Below the pieces are notes generated by a model. It made no database searches. It was not told the origin of the DNA and worked only from the letters and a program-made list of their open reading frames with translations. A DNA stretch of 64,000 bases from Cololabis saira. Taxonomy: Eukaryota > Chordata > Actinopteri > Beloniformes > Belonidae. Shown here piece by piece: positions 47,951-60,062 of the stretch. Numbering within the stretch: position 1 is the stretch's first letter; each line of letters opens with the position of its first letter. The stretch is taken from NCBI RefSeq assembly GCF_033807715.1, contig NC_084590.1:1-64000 (forward strand), written 5' to 3'. The translations under genes were made by a program, and so were the position numbers.

Positions 47951-50900
47951 TTACTGGTCCTCTGGGATGGCAGGTAGTTTAATAAGGTGGGCGACTGATC
48001 TCTGGTATACCTTGTCCTTTACCTGAACGTTAACTGAGCGAATACGGCCATCTGCGCTAAGGTGGACATCCTTCACCTTGCCGACTGGCCAGAGGGCTCG
48101 GGGTAGTTGATGATCAACGATCATGACCACAGTGTCAGGTACGATGTTCTCAGTGTCGCCCTGCCACTTCTGACGGGGTTGCAATGTTGGGAGATACCTC
48201 TTGATGAAGTGACTCCAGAACTGGTCTGCTAGTACCTGGCTATGTCTCCATCTCCGTCGACTTAGCACTTCAGACTCTGGGTAAATGACTTGGGGTAATG
48301 AGGCATCAGGCCGCCCCATGAGGAGGTAGTTTGGGGTGACGGGATCTTGATCGGCGACATCTGAAGAGACGTATCCCAATGGTTTGGCGTTCAAGATGCC
48401 CTCGACCTCAATTAGCACAGTCCTCAGTACCTCTTCAGTGAGGGTTTGGGAACCAACAGTGACTTTAAGGGCAGCTTTAACTGAGCGCACCTCGCGTTCC
48501 CAGGCTTCACCGAAGTGTGGTGAGTTAGGGGGATTATAACAGAACCGGATCTTCTGTTTAGCTAGCTCTATCTGCAGAGCTGGGCTCATAGCAGTGAAGC
48601 TCTCCTTCATCTCTCTGTCTGCCCCACGGAAATTTGTTCCCTGATCCGACAGGATTTCAAAGGGGGTGCCGCGCCTTACCACGAATCGACTTAGAGCCAG
48701 TAGGAACGAATCGCTGTCCATGGAGTAGAGAAGGTCCAGATGTACGCAACGGGTTGTCAAGCACTTGAAGATCACACCCCATCTTTTCTCGTTGCTTCGT
48801 CCGCGCTTTACCAGGAAGGGACCAAAACAATCTACACCAGTAGAATAGAAAGCTGGTCTCAAGAGGCGTAGCCGTGCAGGGGGCAGATCAGCCATTTTTG
48901 GCACCTTTGGTTTGGCTCTCCATTTCTGACACTGGGGGCAGTAATGTTGATGGCGGCGTATTGCTTCCCTGCCCCTGAGTATCCAGAACCGCCGTCGGAT
49001 CTCAGCAAAGACCCTTTCTGGTCCAGAATGGCACAACTTGTTGTCATACTGCTGAACAAGAAGTTTTGTCACTGGGTGCTTTGGGTGCAGCACTATTGGG
49101 TGCACTGTTTCAGGACTAAGGCCTTCTACTCGACGGAGTCGACCACCTACGCGGATCACTCTCATGCTGGAATCAAACTCTGGGGACAAGGTAATAAGGC
49201 AACTACTTGATGAGATGGACCTGCCAGTCTCAAGGGCCTTATATTCATCAGGGAAGCTGTCTGTTTGTGCCTGTTGCAATATGGTGGTTTCGGCCAGTTG
49301 GTAATCGGCAGCAGAGGGACCATCAGGCTGATGAGCCGCCCCATCTAGGGATCTGCAGGTGGCCTCCACCAGGTCTTCAAAGGAGGTGTACTGAGTCGCA
49401 TCTATCGCAGGGGGACCAGCGGTGGTTAGGCCACAGAACTTGGGCTTGCGGAGCTCTTCAGAGTCTGCATCATTGGTCGGGGCTGGAAGCATAGGCCATG
49501 ATTCTGGGGCCTGGTAAAGGAACTGTGGTCCCTGACTCCATCTGTTTGGCGCCGCCAGTTCAAGGAGGGTCTTCCCCCGTGTAAAATCGTCGGCGGGGTT
49601 ATTCCCAGAATCCACATATCTCCAACAGTGGCCCTCAGTCAGCTCCTGAATCTCGGCGATCCTGTTCCCCACGAACACTTTGAATCTACAAGATTCCGAC
49701 TGAAGCCAGGTAAGTACCGTTGAAGAGTCGGACCACAAAACTGTGTTCTTGATTTCCAGGGTGAGCTCGTTGTGGAGTAATCTGGACAGCTGGGCTCCAG
49801 TGATGGCAGCACAGAGTTCGAGCCTTGGCATTGAGAGAGCTCGGTTTGGAGCGACTCGAGATCTGGCCAATACAAAGGACACCTGAATGTTCCCCTGCTG
49901 GTGCTCAGTACGGAGGTAGGCTACTGAACCATACGCAGCCTCTGACGCGTCACAGAATATGTGAAGCTCTCTTGTCACCTCGGTTCCATCCGGGTCAGGA
50001 GTTGCATAGCACCGAGGTAGCTTGATTTTTGGTAGGTGCTGCAGCTCACCCTCCCATGTGTTCCAAGCTTGTAGAAGATCTGAGGGCAACAGGGGGTCAT
50101 CCCATTCTCTTTCTTTTGCCCAGAGGTGTTGGACTAAGACTTTGGCCCTGGTGGTAAAGGGGAGTATGTATCCAATGGGATCATACTGGCTTGCAAGGAT
50201 GCGGTAGATGTTGCGCATCGTCACATCTTGGAGGGGGGATGGGCGGCGCTGATACTGAAGGGTATCTGGGGAACAATGCCAGCTCAGTCCAAGGGCATGT
50301 TCCTGGGGATCTGCTTGGGACTCTGAGATCCATAACTCTGCACTCTCTGACTTTGCCTCTGTAGGAAGGTGGCTAACCACTGAAGCAACATGATGACAAC
50401 ACATGACAACCCCTGATGCTAGTAGTTCTCTTAACTGGTCAACCATGTCTCTGGCTTCTTCTGGGGTAGATGTGCTCAGTAGGCAATTGTCAACGTAAAA
50501 GTGTTTCTGCACAGCGTGACGAACTCGGTCCCCTGGTTCACTGTGGTCGAGCACATGCTTCTGCAGGGCAAAGGTAGCACAGCAGGGACTGCATGTGGTT
50601 CCAAATGGGAGGACACGCCATTCGTAAACCTCAGGTGGTGTCTCAGACCGGAGATCTCGCCACAGGAACCGCATTACGGGTTGGTCACTGGGGAAGAGCC
50701 GGACTTGGTGGAACATCTGTTTTATGTCTCCACTAATAGCCACTGGGTGTTCTCTAAACCGAACAAGGACCCCTAGGAGTGAGGATCCTAATGTGGGTCC
50801 TGGCAGCAGGTAGTGGTTGAGGTTCTGGCCTTTAAAGCTGAAGGAACAGTTAAACACAACTCTGTGTTTACCATGGTGGGATACGATGTGGTGAGGTACA

Positions 50901-53695
50901 TACCACGATTCACTTGACTGTACAGCTTCTTGAGAGGTGAGTTTTGTAGCGTAACCAGCTCTTTCCAGTTTCTCAATCTCCTGTTTGTAGGTGATGGCCA
51001 GTGGAGGGTCCTTGGCAAGCCGACGTTCTGTGCTCCGGAGGTATGACATCACTGCTTCCTTGGATGCCTGTAGCCTGGGCATGTCTTTAGCTCTGAGCAG
51101 TGGTGTCGCATAGCGATGTATGCCATTGATCTCCACCCTCACTGTGCTTGCCTCAAGCATTTCAACTGCTTCCTGGTCTTGTTTGGACCTCGTTACCACC
51201 TTCTCACTACGGAAGGGTAGAGTGTCCAACTGCCACAACCTCTCTACTTGATGGTACAGATCTGTGGTAGGAGAAGAGGAGGAGGTGAATAGGCACTGAG
51301 AAGCTGAGAGCTGATCCTGCAGGTGTTTTGAAGGCCCTTGTAAGGTCCAACCTAGGCAGGTTTTAACTGCAGCTGGGCCTCCTGGTGGGCCGAGGCGCAC
51401 CGGCTCAATGGGGACGATTAGGTCTGGGTGGTCTGAACCAATGAGCAGTGTTGGGCGAACCTTGTGGACGGAAGGTATTGGCAGGCCTTCTAGGTGTCTG
51501 TATTTCTGCTGTAAGGTCAACAGGGGGTATGTATACTCTGCCAGGCCAAGGTGGTTAGCGGTGAATGCATCTTGGATGTGAAATTTCTCATGTGGCTTGT
51601 TAGCTGGAGATATAGTGAAAGAGATGGAGGCTCCACTCACCGTCTTGATGTCTTGGTGCACTGTCCGCAGTTTCAGGGCCTCAGACGTTCCTCACAGTCC
51701 CAGGTGCTGCGCGGCATTGGAAAGCAGGATGGTGCGCTCTGAGCCGTCATCAAGGATAGCGTATGTGTCAAACGCTCTATTCCCTTGATGGAGGATAGGA
51801 AGGAGAGTCTCAGAGTCGGAGGTGTAGAGCGTAGCACTCTGTGTGGGAATATCTACGGGCTCTGCAGCACTCCGCTGATTGACATCATGGAGAGAAGACA
51901 AGTGCTTTCCCTTACAGAGGTGGCAAGGCTTCTTTAGGTCGCAGTCTTTAGCTAGATGTGCTCGGGCGCACCTCCAGCATCTCTTATTTCCTTTAATCCA
52001 GCTGACAGCCTGATCTCTCGTAAGAGCAGCAAAGTCTGTGCACTGGCTCAGATAGTGAGCTGTACTGTTGCAGTAGGGGCAGTGAATCTTTGGTGCACCT
52101 TTAACCTTTGGTGGGGGAGCAACCAGGGTGATCTTAGATTGAGGGTGCTCTGCTCCATACATGACATTGGCTTGTTGAGTCATAGGTCGGGGTTTCTGCT
52201 CCCTTCTGGCATGGAAAACTTGGTCCGTGGGGTCGAATTCCAGACAGTCTGCCTCCAGCTGCAGCCACTCTGCAAACTCTAGCAGAGATGTTTTGACTTG
52301 ATTGGGGTTCTTCCTGATTTGGTGTCTCCTGAATCTCTGCTGTTGTGGGCGGGGCAGTCTATTCAGTAGACGTTTCACATTAGATCCACTGTGCAGCTCC
52401 TCAAGACCATCTTCTTTTAGAGATTTTAGCATGCCCACGATGGCTTGTACACGCAGTGAGAAGTCATCCAGAGCCCGCTCGTCTCCTGCTCGAAGGGGGG
52501 CCAAGTTCTCAAGGGTCTCAATCTCCTTCAGAACAAACTGATAGGGTCGCCCATACCTTCTATCCAGTGCCTGCAGTGCGTTGGTATAAGGGGTGGAAGA
52601 CTCAGCATGAGCAAGGACAAGCCGATGAGCATTTGGGGTCTTTACATGTTTCAACAGTAGAGCATACTTGTACTGTTCGGAATGGCCCTGATGTAAAAGG
52701 TTATTGAGTGACAGGCGAAGCTCTACATATTGTGCTCGGTCCTCTCTGGTGAAATCTGGGAATGTTGGCGCCTCGACGTGGAGTGCGTGGGGAGGCACAT
52801 AGCATGAGGCATGTGGTCTGAGCTGGGACTCTACAACTGGGGGGGCAACATGGTAGCCAGTACCTGGATCCTGTTTAGTGTGTGCAGGATTATATTGAGT
52901 TGGGCCAGTAGGTCGACTCTGGGGGGCTGAGAGGACTTGCTTAGTGAAGGCCGGTGGCTGACTTTGATGGTTGGAGCGCTGAAAGGTGTGCGGCAGCTGA
53001 TGGTCTTCAGGAAAGCGTGGAAGGGGGCGTAATGAAGTGGGACATATTTGCCTGGAGCTAGTAGACTGATGGATGTCTGGTGTGGTATCCTGCGGGTCGA
53101 GGGGATGCATGCTGATGGATGTTGCTCGGCTAAGTAGAGGTGGTGATTCGTACAGTTCCCTCCTCAATTGAGGGTTTAGCTTGGGACCAGGCGGCTCTTG
53201 TGTGGCTAAGAGGGGAGAGCTCTGAGCTGGGGCCTCAGTATCCTCAAGTCTTTGGGGGGAACGCCATTCATTGGATGCTGGCTGCATTCCACCTACTGTC
53301 TGGTGGAGGTGAGCCCAAGGTGACTGTTGACGTGATGCTGCTCTCGAGGAATGGACTGAGGTCTGGGGAGTGGTTCTTAGCAGGACCTGTTCTAGTAGCT
53401 CTGTCTGACGCCTAGCCGTTTCGCTCTGTTGCTTTGCAGTTTCACTTTGCTGTTTAGCCGTCTCAACAATGTGTTGCATAAGGCTGGTGGATGGGCTTGT
53501 TGGACCCGGGTTCTGCAGCGAAGATGCAGAACTGCCTGACCCGCTTGCTTCACGTCGGGTGGGAGGTGTTGCTGGTTGCTGCTCCTCATCTCCATAATCA
53601 ACCACATAATCCTGGAGGTGAGAAGGTCTATGGGTTGTCCTGTGGAGGCGAGGACTGGGGGTTGTTCTGCCTGGATCACCTCTGGAGGTTGCCAT
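47951..53695 (-). pseudogene. BEL copy 2 gag-pol, one nonsense codon and one 48-bp deletion
   Basis: Minus-strand frame from ATG 53695-53693 (ACCATGG context) to the stop at 47951. The frame is open to a TGA at 51694-51692, where copy 1 has CGA in the same codon; this is a CpG-type change just after the protease box. The frame then continues unbroken for over 1200 codons through reverse transcriptase (FYVDN), RNase H (FCDASEAAYGS, MPRLELCAAITGAQL, WSDSSTVLTWL), integrase zinc cluster, D,D,E core (VDCFGPF with Asp codon at 48832-48830; SDQGTNF; WEREV) and C-terminal domain. Upstream, 48 bp are missing near 51798, between the cysteine clusters and the protease, without changing frame. Gag features match copy 1. 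Of the two copies this has the more complete enzyme region but is still interrupted. Confidence 0.9.
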
Positions 53696-53708
53696 GGTAA
53701 CGACTCTA

Positions 53709-53725
53709 TCCGGCTCGAAGGACCA
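53709..53725 (-). promoter_or_regulatory. BEL copy 2 primer-binding site, tRNA-Tyr type
   Basis: Identical to the copy 1 site: TGGTCCTTCGAGCCGGA on the minus strand, between the 5' LTR and the gag start. Confidence 0.8.
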
Positions 53726-53728
53726 ATT

Positions 53729-54077
53729 TGTAGCTGAGACTGAGGGTTCAGGGGTGATAGACGTCGCCAAGGGGTGTTTGACCAAACACGAGGGGGGCAG
53801 AACTTTCCTTTTACCAGTTTATTAGACTGGAGGAATTTGTGTGGTCTACACAAAAAAACAAAATACAAACAATATTAACACCAAAATTGTCTGAATAATG
53901 AAATTATAAACAGTTACATCTTTGATTAGAAAAGACTAACTTAATACACGAAAATATGCAGCGAATCAACACAAAATGCAGTCACTTAAAGGTAAGTACT
54001 GAAATGAGAGGCTTGAATGCATATAGCGGTCTGTGGCTCCATCTAGTGGTCGCGGATCGCAAACTACACCGCTTCCA
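53729..54077 (-). repeat. BEL copy 2 5' LTR
   Basis: About 349 bp, uninterrupted. It has a single TTAA near 53981 at the point where copy 1 carries the 1342-bp element, and so serves as its empty site. Confidence 0.88.
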
Positions 54078-54739
54078 TTCCCTGTGTGGAATGGCTAGGG
54101 GGGCCCCTTGCGCGTGAGCGTAGCAAGCGCGCGCACATTTTTTTGGGTTTTTCGGGTCGGATCGGGTGTCTATATGTGCAATTTTAACTCTCCAATTAGC
54201 AAAATACTGGATACCTTCCCTGCCTCATCATCATTTGGCTTGCCTCGACGCGGGGCCCCACGGCTGCTTGAGACCCGGTCGGATCGGTGATTTTTGTAAC
54301 AAATTTATCAAACGAGCCTTTCAGAGAGACATTAAACTCTTCCATTTTCTTTAGTTTTTTTCTTTTTTCATCCCCTGATGGAAATTTCCTGAATCTGTCT
54401 CGTTCTCTCGACATTGTGTGACAGTTTGTTCCAACTCCATCGTCTGGATCAGAGCAGCTTGTGTCTGCGCTTGGTCTGATCAGTTGTGTTGAACAACAGA
54501 CACGCGCATCATTGCACATATATTTGATATGCACAGACTAGTACACATTTAGGTCTGTAATGGAACGTGACTGTTGATATTTATAAGGGAAAAAACGAAA
54601 AAAATTTGAAAAAAAAAAAAAAATTGGAAAAAAAAACGGCCCATAGCGCGAGGCCCCCTTGGGGCCCAGCCCGGCCCAACATCCCCATCGGCTCACCGGG
54701 CAAATGCCCGGTATGCCCGATGGCCAGTCCACCCCTGGG
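54078..54739 (-). mobile_element. hAT-like element fragment next to BEL copy 2
   Basis: Same fragment as 35218-35879 with the same truncation against the LTR and the same CACCCCTG edge at the satellite (one base indel). Its presence in both copies shows the BEL/hAT arrangement predates the 20-kb duplication. Confidence 0.55.
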
Positions 54740-56179
54740 ACTCACCAAACCACTTACCTGTGTTTCGGGTTGAAAATGACTGTTTCTGGCTGAGATAAAG
54801 CTAAGGCGGATTTTTGTGAAAACACTCTTTTACCTTCTGATTTTTTAAGGCAAGCTATTGAAAACGTCAGAAAATTGAAGGAAGGAGTCTATATAGTTGA
54901 TTTGAGTGACTCCTTTCATTATTGGACTCACCAAACCACTTACCTGTGTTTCAGGTTCAAAATGACTGTTTCTGGCTGAGATAAAGCTAAAAGCGGATTT
55001 TTGTGAAAACACGGTTTTACCTTCTGATTTTTTAGGCAAGCTATTGAAAACGTCAGAAAATTGAAGGAGGGAGTCTATATAGTTGATTGAGTGACTCATT
55101 TCATTATTGGACTCACCAAACAACTTACCTGTGTTTCAGGTTGAAAATGACTGTTTCTGGCTGAGATACAGCTAAAAGCGGATTTTTGTGAAAACACTGT
55201 TTTACCTTCTGATTTTTTAAGACAAGCTATTGAAAACGTCAGAAAATTGAAGGAGGGAGTCTATATAGTTGATTTGAGTGAATCATTTCATTATTGGACT
55301 CACCAAACAACTTACCTGTGTTTCAGGTTGAAAATGACTGTTTCTGGCTGAGATAGCCTACAGCTAAAAGCGGATTTTTGTGAAAACACTGTTTTACCTT
55401 CTGATTTTTTAAGACAAGCTATTGAAAGAGTGACTCTTTCATTAATGGACTCACCAAAACACTTAGAAAGTTTTCAAAGTTCCAACTGAGTGCAGCTAAA
55501 TTCATCCGTGGAGCTCTGCCTCCATCTTGTGGGCAAAAAAAATAAACTTCTCCAGGGCAGACAACACTGCAATTTCCCCCCTCTTTTCTGCTGATATTTT
55601 TAATTCTGGTGGAGTAAAGCCAGTCAAAAAATATGCAAAAGGAGGGCCCCATAATTTCTAAGTCATTTTGATCATTTTTTAGATTTTTAAATGTCATTTT
55701 AGACAAGTTGGGGGCCTTTTAATGCAGTATTTCTGCTGCTTTTTAAACCCTGGCTGAAGTGCAATTTTCTCCTCTTTTCATTCATTTTGCTGAAGTAAAG
55801 CCAGGAAAAACACGTGCAAAAGGCAGGCTGCATCATTGCTAAGCCATTTTGATTATTTTTAGATTTTTAGATTGTGATTTTAGACAAGTTTGAGCAATTT
55901 TAATGCAGAACTTCGGCTGCTGTTTTTGGCTGAGTCTGGAGTGAGATTTTCCCCTCTTTTCTTCTCATGTTTCTAATTTGGCTGAAGGCAAATGAAGGCA
56001 AAAGATGCTCAAAAGACAAAGTCCATTTTTGTGAAGGAATTGTGTTTATTTTCAGATTTTTACACTTTATTTGAGAGCAGTTGGAGACATTTTAATGCTG
56101 TCATTCTGCCTTTTAGGCGAATGTGCAGTACCTCATTTTGTCCACAGCACGGCGCAGTGATGCACTCCCGGTAATGGGT

Positions 56180-56213
56180 GGGGGGGGGGGGGAGGGGGGG
56201 GGGGGGGGGGGGG
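56180..56213 (+). repeat. G-tract (13 G, A, 20 G)
   Basis: Longest G-rich tract in block 4. Its counterpart in the first 20-kb unit (about 37315-37325) has only about ten G, so the length changed after duplication. Confidence 0.95.
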
Positions 56214-56970
56214 ACCTGTGTTTCAGGTTCAAAATAACTGTTTCTTGCTGAGAAACAGCCAAAAAGCGGATTTCTGTGATAACACTGTTTTACCTTCTGA
56301 TTTTTTAAGGCAAGCTATGGAAAACGTCAGAAAATTGAAGGAGAGAGTCTATATAGTTGATTTGAGTGACTAATTTCATTATTGGACTCACCAAACCACT
56401 TACCTGTGCTTCAGGTTGAAAATGACCGTTTCTGGCTGAGATAAAAGCGGATTTTTGAAAAGAAAGTTTTCAAAGTTCCAACTGAGTGCAGCTAAATTCA
56501 TCTGTGGAGCTCTGCCTCCATCTTGTGGGCAAAAAAAGAAACTTCTCCAGGGCAGACAACACTGCAATTTCCCCTCTCTTTTCTGCTGATATTTTCAATT
56601 CTGGTGGAGTAAAGCCAGTCAAAAAATATGCAAAAGGAGGACCCCATCATTTCTAAGTCATTTTGATCATTTTTAGATTTTTAAATTTCATTTTAGACAA
56701 GTTGGAGGCATTTTAATGCAGTATTTCTGCTGCTTTTTAACCCTGGCTGAAGTGCAATTTTCTCCTCTTTTCTTTCATTTTGCTGAAGTAAAGCCAGGAA
56801 AAACACGTGCAAAAGGCAGGCTGCATCATTGCTAAGCCATTTTGATCATTTTTAGATTTTTAGATTGTGATTTTAGACAAGTTTGAGCAATTTTAATGCG
56901 GCATTTCGGCTGCTGTTTTTGGCTGAGTCTGGAGTGAGATTTTCCCCTCTTTTCTTCTCATGTTTCTAAT

Positions 56971-57618
56971 TTGGCTGAAGCAAATGAAGGCAAAAAATGC
57001 TCAAAAGACAAAGCCCATTTTTGTGAAAACACTGTTTTACCTTCTGATTTTTTAAGGCAAGCTATTGAAAGAGTGACTCATTTCATTATTGGACTCACCA
57101 AACCACTTAGAAAGTTTTCAAAGTTCCAACTGAGTGCAGCTAAATTCATCCTTGGAGCTCTGCCTCCATCTTGTGGGCAAAAAAAGAAACTTCTCCAGGG
57201 CAGACAACACTGCAATTTCCCCCCTCTTTTCTGCTGATATTTTCAATTCTGGTGGAGTAAAGCCAGTCAAAAAATATGCAAAAGGAGGGCCCCATCATTT
57301 CTAAGTAATTTTGATTATTTTTAGATTTTTAAATGTCATTTTAGACAAGTTGGAGGAATTTTAATGCAGTATTTCTGCTGCTTTTTAACCCTGGCTGAAG
57401 TGCAATTTTCTCCTCTTTTCTTTAATTTTGCTGAAATAAAGCCAGGAAAAACACGTGCAAAAGGCAGGCCGCATCATTGCTAAGCCAGTTTGATCATTTT
57501 TAGATTTTTAGATTGTGATTTTAGACAAGTTTGAGTAATTTTAATGCTGCATTTCGGCTGCTGTTTTTGGCTGAGTCTGGAGTGAGATTTTCCCTTCTTT
57601 TCTTCTCATGTTTCTAAT
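56971..57618. repeat. 648-bp module, single copy
   Basis: One module between G-tracts at 56159 and 57799, with private changes (ACTCATTTC, CATCCTTGGAGC). Confidence 0.88.
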
Positions 57619-58644
57619 TTGGCTGAAGCAAATGAAGGAAAAAAATGCTCAAAAGACAAAGCCCATTTTTGTGAAGGAACTGTGTTTATTTTCAGATTTT
57701 TACACTTTATTTCAGAGCAGTTGGAGACATTTTAATGCTGTCATTCTGCCTTTTAGACGAATGTGCAGTACCTCATTTTGTCCACGGCACGGCGCAGTGA
57801 TGCGGTCCCGGTAATGGGTGGGGGGGGGGAGACCTGTGTTTCAGGTTCAAAATAACTGTCTCTCGCTGAGAAACAGCCAAAAAGCGGATTTCTGTGATAA
57901 CACTGTTTTACCTTCTGATTTTTTAAGGCAAGCTATGGAAAACGTCAGAAAATTGAAGGAGAGAGTCTATATAGTCTATTTGAGTGACTCCTTTCATTAT
58001 TGGACTCAGCAAACCACTTACCTGTGCTTCAGGTTGAAAATGACTGTTTCTGGCTGAGATACAGCTAAAAGCGGATTTTTGTGAAAACACTGTTTTACCT
58101 TCTGATTTTTTAAGGCAAGCTATTGAAAACGTCAGAAAATTGAAGGAGGGAGTCTATATAGTTGATTTGAGTGACTCATTTCATTATTGGACTCACCAAA
58201 CAACTTACCTGTGTTTCAGGTTGAAAATGACTGTTTCTGGCTGAGATACAGCTAAAGCGGATTTTTGTGAAAACACTGTTTTACCTTCTGATTTTTTAAG
58301 ACAAGCTATTGAAAACGTCAGAAAATTGAAGGAGGGAGTCCTATATAGTTGATTTGAGTGACTCATTTCATTATTGGACTCACCAAACCACTTATCTGTG
58401 TTTCAGGTTGAAAATGACTGTTTCTGGCTGAGATACAGCTAAAAGCGGATTTTTGTGAAAACACTGTTTTACCTTCTGATTTTTAAGACAAGCTATTGAA
58501 AACGTCAGAAAATTGAAGGAGGGAGTCTATATAGTTGATTTGAGTGACTCATTTCATTATTGGAATCACCAAATAACTTACTTGTGTTTCAGGTTGAAAT
58601 GGACTGTTGAGATACAGCTAGAAGCGGATTTTTGTGAAAACACT

Positions 58645-58803
58645 GTTCTATTTCGTCCCTACTGACCGCCAGGCGGTGCTGTAAGCACTGGATATCTTCC
58701 CTCGCGCATGCGCAATGTCGAGTACAATACCAACAATGTCACGTCACCCGTGACCCCTGCATGACCCCCGGAAGGGTATATCTTCCGGCGTCAGCATGGG
58801 ATC
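58645..58803. repeat. DIRS copy 2 left inverted terminal repeat
   Basis: Nearly identical to 13148-13313; differs at the inner end (CAGCATGGGATCTTCTCC versus CAGCAAGGGATCGACTCC). Confidence 0.9.
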
Positions 58804-59635
58804 TTCTCCTTATTCTTCTCGCATCGCGCGTCTGAAGTACAGGACGGAAATAGGAGCTTTGTGAAAGCTTCTTCCTTTCCTCCCTAAAACCGCCGGCCCC
58901 CCGTGCAGCTTCGTGCCGTAAGGTAGGAGTAACGATCTCTGTCATCCTCCAAGAGGCTGTGGCCGCGCGGTATTTATTGGTATTTATTGGTGTTCGTTGC
59001 GGCGGCGGCGGCTCTCCCCGCCCGCCCCCCTGGTCCAGCTGACAGAAGGTAAGCTGTTGGCTGCGCCCGACACCTGAACATTCTGTGCAGTTATTTTTTC
59101 TGCTGAAAAAAAAAAAAAAAAAAAAGAAGACAGAAAGGGATTATTTTTTTCTTTGGAAAAAACAATACAAACACCTTTTTGGTCTTTCTTACAGCCGTGG
59201 TGAAGGCCACGCCCCTCTCCCACCGGCTCATTTGTGGTGACGGCAGCGTTTCGCTCCCTCTCCCACTTTATTAATGTGACATTATTTTTTCCTTGCAGAT
59301 TATTTTTTTCTTTTGAAAAAAAAAAAAAAGGAAAAAAAGAAGACAGAAAATGATTATTTTTTTCTTTTGAAAAAACAATACAAACACCTTTTTTGGTCTT
59401 TCTTACAGCCGTGGTGAAGGCCACGCCCCTCTCCCACCGGCTCATTTGTGGTGACGGCAGCGTTTCGCTCCCTCTCCCACTTTATTAATGTGACAACATT
59501 ATTTTTTCCTTGCAATTATTTTTTTTCTTTTTTTCTTAAAAAAAAAAAAAAAAAAGGAAAGAAAAAGAAAAAGGAGAGGATTTGTTCTCTTCCTTTTGAG
59601 TAAAGACGCCTTTTTTTTGCCTTTTCTCATAGCCG
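58804..59635 (+). other. DIRS copy 2 5' leader with splice-like signals and duplicated blocks
   Basis: Contains the same AAGGTAAGC donor-like string (GT at 59049-59050) and repeated CCTTGCAG / TTCTTACAG acceptor-like strings. A block of about 210-220 bp (poly-A, AACAATACAAACACC, ACAGCCGTGGTGAAGG, CTCATTTGTGGTGACGG) is present twice here (about 59140-59300 and 59340-59510), once in copy 1. Confidence 0.55.
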
Positions 59636-60058
59636 TGGGTGACGGCAGCGTGGCCCTCCCCTCTCCCACCTGCACATCGGTGGTGACGGCAGCGTGCTCG
59701 CTGTGGTGACGGCAGCGTTTCCGCTCCCCTCTCCCACTGACACACCCGTATTGACGGCAGCGTGGCCCTCCCCTCTCCCACCTGCATATCGGTGGTGACG
59801 GCAGCGTGCTCGCTGTGGTGACGGCAGCGTTTCCGCTCCCCTCTCCCACTGACACATCTGTGCTGACGGTAGCGTGGCCCTCCCCTCTCCCGCCTGCATA
59901 TTGGTGGTGACGGGCAGCGTGCTCGCTGTGGTGACGGCAGCGTTTCCGCTCCCCTCTCCCACTGACACCTACGTGGTGACCGCAGCGTGTCCGCTCCTCT
60001 CTCCTGCCAGCACATCCGTGGCGACGGCAGCGTGTCCGCTCCCTCTCCCACCGGTCGC
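59636..60058. repeat. GC-rich minisatellite in the DIRS copy 2 leader
   Basis: Same modules as 13965-14758 but about 425 bp instead of 790 bp. Confidence 0.85.
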
Positions 60059-60062
60059 TGTG

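Larger units (their letters stand above)
47086..54077 (-). mobile_element. BEL/Pao LTR retrotransposon, copy 2
   Basis: Same element, orientation, outer junctions and neighbours as copy 1, offset about 20.2 kb. Without the TTAA element its 5' LTR is contiguous. It keeps the RNase H segment lost in copy 1 and the integrase Asp, but has its own nonsense codon and a 48-bp deletion. Identity to copy 1 is very high by eye across the coding region, so the two arose by duplication of a larger segment, not by independent insertion. Confidence 0.92.
54740..58644. repeat. Satellite array block 4
   Basis: Monomers, then super-units with G-tract anchors at 56159 and 57799 (1640 bp, with one 648-bp module from 56971). 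The left part to about 56460 is the continuation of the 20.2-kb duplication (matches 35880-37560). The right part is a run of 187-bp monomers ending at the DIRS copy 2 edge. No genes seen. Confidence 0.95.
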
